The notes under the pieces are model-generated. The model saw only the letters and a program-made list of their open reading frames with translations. It was not told the origin of the DNA and did not search any database. This document shows positions 60,761 to 64,000 of a DNA stretch of 64,000 nt, one piece after another. The first letter of the stretch is position 1, and each line of letters opens with the position of its first letter. A program made the translations under genes and the position numbers. Source of the stretch: Mycobacterium sp. URHB0044 (lineage in GTDB: Bacteria; Actinomycetota; Actinomycetes; Mycobacteriales; Mycobacteriaceae). The DNA is taken from contig NZ_JIAW01000020.1 of assembly GCF_000620625.1 (NCBI RefSeq), forward strand, positions 62,001 to 126,000, given 5' to 3'.

Positions 60761-60795
60761 AGGCCCGGGGGACTCACACTCCCCGGGCCTTCCGG
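60761..60795 (+). terminator. Hairpin after the capsid gene
   Basis: Perfect 10-base stem AGGCCCGGGG (60761-60770)/CCCCGGGCCT (60781-60790), loop 10, with TTCC downstream; no long T-run. Probably a weak terminator or mRNA-stabilising hairpin. Confidence 0.6.
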
Positions 60796-60827
60796 CCCGC
60801 CACCCCACACTCAGGAGAAAACACCAC

Positions 60828-61133
60828 ATGGACGATCAGCCAACGGGACAGCGCACCGGGCCGAAGTGTGCCCGGGAAGGGTGCCGCCGCAACGTATCCG
60901 TGAAGAGTCCTCTCGACACGTGCAGCCCGATGTGTCGCTGGGTCAACCAGGAGATGGGCAACGCCGAGCGCGTATGTACCGCGACTGGGGACACCCGGCA
61001 CTGGCTGGCAGCGGTCGCACTCAACGACGCAGTGACCGAGTACTTCCGCAGTGACACTCGGGTCGGCAACACGGCCCGCAAGGTGGGCATGTCACACGAT
61101 CAGTGGCGGGCGATCAAGCATGGCTCGCAGTGA
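60828..61133 (+). CDS. Cys-rich zinc-finger-like protein of the element
   Basis: 101 residues from ATG 60828 with AGGAGAA upstream. Cysteine pattern GPKCAREGCRRNV and DTCSPMCRWVNQEM, followed by a helical C-terminal part with SHDQWRAIKHGSQ. Probably zinc-binding; role unknown. Its stop overlaps the next GTG as GTGA. Confidence 0.75.
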   Translation: MDDQPTGQRTGPKCAREGCRRNVSVKSPLDTCSPMCRWVNQEMGNAERVCTATGDTRHWLAAVALNDAVTEYFRSDTRVGNTARKVGMSHDQWRAIKHGSQ

Positions 61134-61411
61134 CCGACTACCCCGAACAGTTCAGACGCTCCGGTCAACGCCCCAATCGCAAGCGGCCTTCGAGCCGTAA
61201 ACGGTGCGACCGGGACGGGTGTAGCCAACCAGCCAAGGCCGATCAAGCGAGGGTGCGACTCTTGCACGCGGCGGGCCGACCTACCCCGCGGGTACCTCGG
61301 TACTGCTCACCAGAGTGCAAGTCCGAGAGCGAGCGGACTTCCCTCGCTGCGAGACAGCAGGCGATGTTGGACCGCGCCATGATGCGACTCAAGCACGGCG
61401 AGCTAGCCTGA
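61130..61411 (+). CDS. Cys-rich zinc-finger-like protein of the element (second)
   Basis: 93 residues from GTG 61130. Basic N-terminus, cysteines KRCDRDGCSQPA and PRYCSPECKSESER, then a helical end RQQAMLDRAMMRLKHGELA. Looks like a partner of the preceding protein, with which it is translationally coupled. Its end overlaps the convergent Xis-like gene by nine bases. Confidence 0.75.
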   Translation: MTDYPEQFRRSGQRPNRKRPSSRKRCDRDGCSQPAKADQARVRLLHAAGRPTPRVPRYCSPECKSESERTSLAARQQAMLDRAMMRLKHGELA

Positions 61412-61603
61412 CTTTCGCGGCCTACCGCCGCCAAAACCACGACCGGGCCGGGAGTCGTTCCAACGGTCGATGGTCTTGGGTAGCCATCCCCTCGTCGTGC
61501 CGATCAAGGCATCGGGCTCGGGGAGTCGATACCTGCCCAACGTGTCTGGCTTCACTCCGATCCGCTCAGCCAGTTCCGAACGGGACAGGTACCGAGTGGT
61601 CAT
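61403..61603 (-). CDS. MerR/AlpA-type winged-helix protein, candidate excisionase (RDF)
   Basis: 66 residues from ATG 61603. The winged-helix core RYLSRSELAERIGVKPDTLG with GRYRLPEPDALI and GWLPKTIDRW is as in AlpA and phage Xis proteins, with a basic tail (GRGFGGGRPRKSG). It is the only Xis-like gene seen and the best candidate directionality factor for the serine integrase; phiRv1 also uses a small Xis-like protein. Alternatively it represses the neighbouring genes. Transcribed opposite to the structural genes. Confidence 0.75.
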   Translation of the reverse strand: MTTRYLSRSELAERIGVKPDTLGRYRLPEPDALIGTTRGWLPKTIDRWNDSRPGRGFGGGRPRKSG

Positions 61604-61661
61604 CTGAGCACCATACGAAAGAACCCCTGACCCGAAGGCCAGGGGCTCATGGTCAGGCGGA

Positions 61662-61907
61662 TCAACGGTTGACGGGAAGTGTCACAGCCTCACCCAGTTC
61701 AAGCCAGGTGTGGCCATCGTTGATCCACAGGCCAACCTGCCCGGGCTGATCAGAGCAGTCCTCCATAGCGCACACCGGGTAGTCAACGCCATCAACGGTC
61801 ATGGTGACCGAGTCATCAGGCGAAGCGGAAGCAATGCCCGAACCAGCGAGAGCGGCGAAGGCGAGAGCAGCAAGGGCAAGAGCTGTGCGTGTTGCGGTCT
61901 GTGTCAT
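61662..61907 (-). CDS. Small secreted protein of the element
   Basis: 81 residues from ATG 61907. A signal peptide (RTALALAALAFAALAGSGIASA) with a likely cleavage after ASA gives a mature domain of about 54 residues with two cysteines (VCAMEDCSDQPGQ) and beta-rich ends (VTMTVDGVDYPV; TWLELGEAVTLP). A TAATGT element seven bases before the ATG suggests a leaderless mRNA. It may be expressed in the lysogen as a surface or secreted factor. Function unknown. Confidence 0.8.
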   Translation of the reverse strand: MTQTATRTALALAALAFAALAGSGIASASPDDSVTMTVDGVDYPVCAMEDCSDQPGQVGLWINDGHTWLELGEAVTLPVNR

Positions 61908-61914
61908 GGCGATA

Positions 61915-61935
61915 ACATTACACGCTCAACGTGTA
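61915..61935 (-). promoter_or_regulatory. Probable promoter and overlapping operator of the secreted protein gene
   Basis: Minus-strand -10 hexamer TAATGT (61920-61915) is seven bases before the ATG. It overlaps a perfect inverted repeat TACACG-CTCAA-CGTGTA at 61919-61935. A repressor bound there would block the promoter. Confidence 0.65.
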
Positions 61936-61984
61936 TCACGCAACTGTGCACACGTGAGCTGTGTGCGTCAGTCTCGCTGCAGCA

Positions 61985-62220
61985 CAGGAGGAGTGGGGTA
62001 CCCCGGGGGAGGAGGGGGTGCCTGGCAGTGGGTAGGGCGCAGGGGGGTAGGTGGGGTACCGGGTAGGGGTGCCCGGGGTAGGGGCACAGGGTTGGGTGCG
62101 GGTGCAGCCTGCCCGGGTTGCGACTCGGCTGTGCCGGCCTTGGGTGTGGGCCGTGGGTGCTGACCTGCGGGTACTGGCCCCCGGGTACCCCACGGGGGCA
62201 CCCCTGCCCCCGCCCGCGCT
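61985..62220. repeat. GC-rich block with an inverted repeat, upstream of the terminase-like gene
   Basis: The left two thirds of the + strand are G-rich (many GGGG, GGGTA, GGGGTACC tracts), the right third C-rich. GTGGGGTACCCCGGGGG (61993-62009) is matched, but for one C, by CCCCCGGGTACCCCAC (62178-62193) as an inverted repeat. No gene is seen. It lies just before the terS-like gene, so a packaging (cos/pac) site, or a G-quadruplex/cruciform control region, is possible. Confidence 0.55.
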
Positions 62221-62328
62221 GACCGCCAGGTAATGCGCCTGTGTCATCCGGTGAAGATTCGACAATGCTGATTTTTCAACTAAGCCGCAGGTCAGCGGCT
62301 AATTCACTGCTCAGAAAGGCACCCTCTA

Positions 62329-62628
62329 ATGGTATCGAAACCGAGGATGCCCCGAGGTCTCGGAACCGAGGGTCAGAAGCTCTGGACAAGCGTCCTAGCC
62401 GAGTTCGAACCGGATCGTGAGCCGCACAAGCTCCGAATCTTGTTCGACGCCTGCAAGATTGCCGACTACGTCAAGCGACTCGATGACGAGGCGGGCAAGC
62501 AGCCGTTGACCGTGAAGGGATCTATGGGTCAGCAGGTGATCAACCCGATTATCGACAAAGCCATTACCGCCCGAGGTCAACTGGCGCAGTTGTTGTGCCG
62601 ACTCAACTTCGCAACAGAGGACGACTGA
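62329..62628 (+). CDS. Phage terminase small subunit-like protein
   Basis: 99 residues from ATG 62329 with AGAAAGG upstream. A basic N-terminus (MVSKPRMPRGLGTEGQKLW) and helical core EPHKLRILFDACKIADYV, KRLDDEAGKQPLTVKG with MGQQVINPIIDKAITARGQL and a short tail: the plan of short (P27-like) phage small terminase subunits. It would bind the packaging site. Large terminase is not adjacent, so it may redirect a helper phage's machinery. Confidence 0.7.
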   Translation: MVSKPRMPRGLGTEGQKLWTSVLAEFEPDREPHKLRILFDACKIADYVKRLDDEAGKQPLTVKGSMGQQVINPIIDKAITARGQLAQLLCRLNFATEDD

Positions 62629-62629
62629 C

Positions 62630-62914
62630 ATGGCATTGCCACCCACCCGGCGACGGAATCGACACATCACGACCAACGACCCTGCGGCCATAGCCGCCCG
62701 GCTGCCCAACGAACTCAGGACATTCGAGGTCTACAACGTGAACTACTTCCACGAACTCGGAGCTTGGCTCGAAAGTCACGCTCCCACTGCCGATGTGGAG
62801 CCATACAAAGTGGCCGAGGTAGTCGGAATCACGATTGCCGACTGGTACCGCTGGAGGCTGACCCGACCAACCATTCTGACTGAGCCCACGTCCTCAGCGG
62901 TCGTTGAGTCCTAG
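62630..62914 (+). CDS. Hypothetical protein of the element
   Basis: 94 residues from ATG 62630, two bases after the terminase-like gene stop. Basic N-terminus, then YNVNYFHELGAWLESHAPTA and YKVAEVVGITIADWYRWRLTR (possible helix-turn-helix or helical bundle). No homologue recognised. It is translated with the preceding gene and overlaps the convergent membrane-protein gene by 21 bases. Confidence 0.65.
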   Translation: MALPPTRRRNRHITTNDPAAIAARLPNELRTFEVYNVNYFHELGAWLESHAPTADVEPYKVAEVVGITIADWYRWRLTRPTILTEPTSSAVVES

Positions 62915-63769
62915 ATCCGCCTTGGCGGCGTCAACGTACATCGTCGTCAGTTGATCCGTTGTCTTCGTGAGCAGAGCGACGTCATACGTGGGTAATGCGG
63001 TGTCTGCGGGTACGCCGACTAGGGCCTTGGCAAGCTTGTCCCTGTCGGGCTTCGGGTCTGGATAGCTGGCAATGACGATGTCGATGTTGGCGAGAATCGA
63101 CTGGTAGAAGTCGTTGCGGTACCTGTCGCGAAGCGCACGGGCGTAGTTGATCACGTTTTGCGAGCTTGCTATCTCCGCGTTGGAGATGGCTTGATCCAAC
63201 CCCGTGTAAGCCTCTTGCCACGAATTACCGCTGTACGGCGCATACGCGCTGCTGTCCCCATTCGGATTAGTGGTGTAGTAGGGGTTGTTGTAGCGGGAGG
63301 TAGTCGGCGCGTACTGGTAGGAAGTCGGCGCATATGGTTTGGCTTGATTAGTGCCAGGGGGATTCGCCGGGCCAGCAGTCCCCGGTACGCCCAATTGCTG
63401 AAACAAGCGTGATGCGATGCCGGCGGCGACTGCCGACGTTGAGAAGGTACCCGCGTTCTGTAACCGAGTCGCTTGTTGCAAGATCGTCGAATATTGGTCC
63501 CGTCGCTGATCGCGTCGGAACTGATCGACCGCTTGATCCTTCTGGGCTTGGATCGTCTGGCTATTGGTGAACCAACCGGCACCGAATGCGACAATCGCCA
63601 CGATTATGGGGACCCACATGGGAATCCATACAGTTCTCCACCAGTCTCGTCGCGCATCAGCTGGTGGATCATCGGTCTGCTCTATCGGCCGCGTTGATGC
63701 CGTCCGCAAGCGTAGACGTTGCTGGCTTGGCCTCTTGGTACCCGCCTGCTGGCCCCCGTTGTCTGGCAT
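62894..63769 (-). CDS. Single-pass membrane protein of the element
   Basis: 291 residues from ATG 63769. A disordered basic N-terminus, one membrane helix (about 47-66; WVPIIVAIVAFGAGWF), a helical region (QFRRDQRRDQYSTILQQATRL), a low-complexity Pro/Tyr/Asn/Ser-rich middle and a helical C-terminus. No domain recognised. It faces the structural block and could be a lysogenic cargo or exclusion protein. The middle is unusual in composition. Confidence 0.75.
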   Translation of the reverse strand: MPDNGGQQAGTKRPSQQRLRLRTASTRPIEQTDDPPADARRDWWRTVWIPMWVPIIVAIVAFGAGWFTNSQTIQAQKDQAVDQFRRDQRRDQYSTILQQATRLQNAGTFSTSAVAAGIASRLFQQLGVPGTAGPANPPGTNQAKPYAPTSYQYAPTTSRYNNPYYTTNPNGDSSAYAPYSGNSWQEAYTGLDQAISNAEIASSQNVINYARALRDRYRNDFYQSILANIDIVIASYPDPKPDRDKLAKALVGVPADTALPTYDVALLTKTTDQLTTMYVDAAKADLGLNDR

Positions 63770-64000
63770 GGCGGCACCATAGCAACGAAGTCATTCTGCG
63801 GAATACGGAACCAACTGACGGTTGAGTGCTTATGGCCGACCACGACGAGGGTCGGATTGGGTAAACCCACCCCGGTACCACGGCCGACCCCGACGCCATG
63901 CGTAGACCTTCCGCCGCAGCCCCGCATTGATGGAATGCGGTGGCCATTCGGCGGGCATCATGTGGGTGTCACGCAGGTTCATACAGCGACTAAAGGCGCG
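63770..64000. other. Right edge region, no assigned gene
   Basis: 231 bases. Short open frames exist on the minus strand (for example a 50-residue frame starting at ATG 63982, without a ribosome binding site, rich in Arg and Trp). I do not accept any. No second attachment site or host pilin 5' half is seen, so the element continues to the right. Confidence 0.5.

Larger units (their letters stand above)
54790..64000. mobile_element. Integrated phage-like element (prophage or satellite), left end only
   Basis: Starts at the interrupted pilin gene with a large serine integrase. Visible cargo is a replication initiator, small zinc-finger proteins, scaffold, HK97 capsid, Xis-like protein, terminase small subunit-like protein and accessory genes. 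No large terminase, portal, tail or lysis genes are seen within 9.2 kb. Gene content resembles the phiRv1-type elements of M. tuberculosis. The right end is outside the window. Confidence 0.85.

Noticed and set aside
57015..63000. CRISPR array among the short repeats of the element
   Set aside because: The repeats are too short, vary in spacing and sequence, and there are no cas genes.
63682..63927. An 81-residue minus-strand frame upstream of the membrane protein
   Set aside because: No ribosome binding site, unlikely composition, and it overlaps the start of the membrane-protein gene in another frame.
63000..64000. Right attachment site of the element
   Set aside because: I looked for the missing pilin 5' half or the core near GCGTAC-type sequence; the single GCGTACTGG near 63,310 lies inside the membrane-protein gene and does not continue as pilin code.

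Overview
The window is chromosomal DNA of a fast-growing mycobacterium (Mycobacterium/Mycolicibacterium type). Gene content and order follow the M. tuberculosis Rv3624c-Rv3656c neighbourhood: hpt, tilS, a DUF2342-type zinc protease, dacB, ppa, then a flippase, GT2 glycosyltransferase, DUF2304 protein, galE-like gene and Rv3635-like membrane protein, then holB, an adenylate cyclase, topA, an Rv3647c-like gene, cspA, a DUF1998 helicase, an Rv3651-like gene and the small Tad/TadE genes. High GC, GTG/TTG starts, frequent 4-base ATGA/GTGA overlaps and probable leaderless starts fit this group. Rv numbers are recalled from knowledge, not searched.

Layout. 0-4.7 kb: purine salvage, tRNA modification and cell-wall genes. 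4.8-6.4 kb: two ureide-pathway genes (uraD, alc). 6.4-8.9 kb: a class C beta-lactamase-like hydrolase and a membrane acyltransferase. 9.3-25 kb: a hexarate (glucarate/galactarate) island with two glucarate dehydratase paralogues, kdgD, a 2,5-dioxovalerate dehydrogenase, two 2-hydroxyacid dehydrogenases, a five-gene oligopeptide-type ABC importer, a TauE permease, and IclR and LysR regulators. 25-36.5 kb: a hypothetical gene, a DedA protein, then a tightly overlapping set of a Pls/PosA-type poly-amino-acid synthetase, an M1 peptidase and a flippase, followed by cell-envelope glycosylation genes. 36.5-39.5 kb: a type VII secretion substrate-like protein and a lipoprotein of different base composition. 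39.5-51.8 kb: core genes, including a tRNA-Thr. 52-54 kb: a cobalt-type thiocyanate hydrolase/nitrile hydratase operon with a probable activator and a CbtB cobalt transporter. 54-54.8 kb: the end of a Tad-like locus.

From about 54.79 kb to the right edge lies an integrated phage-like element. A Bxb1-type large serine integrase starts beside the remnant of a Flp-type pilin gene, whose 5' part is missing. The element has small zinc-finger genes, a winged-helix replication initiator carrying iteron-like repeats inside its own coding sequence (as in the lambda O gene), a scaffold, an HK97-fold capsid, a Xis/AlpA-like gene, a secreted protein with a probable operator, a GC-rich structured block beside a terminase-small-subunit-like gene, and a membrane protein. 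Portal, large terminase and tail genes are not seen, so it resembles the phiRv1-type or capsid-encoding satellite class. Its right end is outside the window, so this stays an inference.

The two most interesting systems are the Pls-like operon, whose adenylation-domain code reads by eye as a lysine code and whose neighbour is the peptidase class known to degrade poly-lysine, and the element with its intragenic origin-like repeats.
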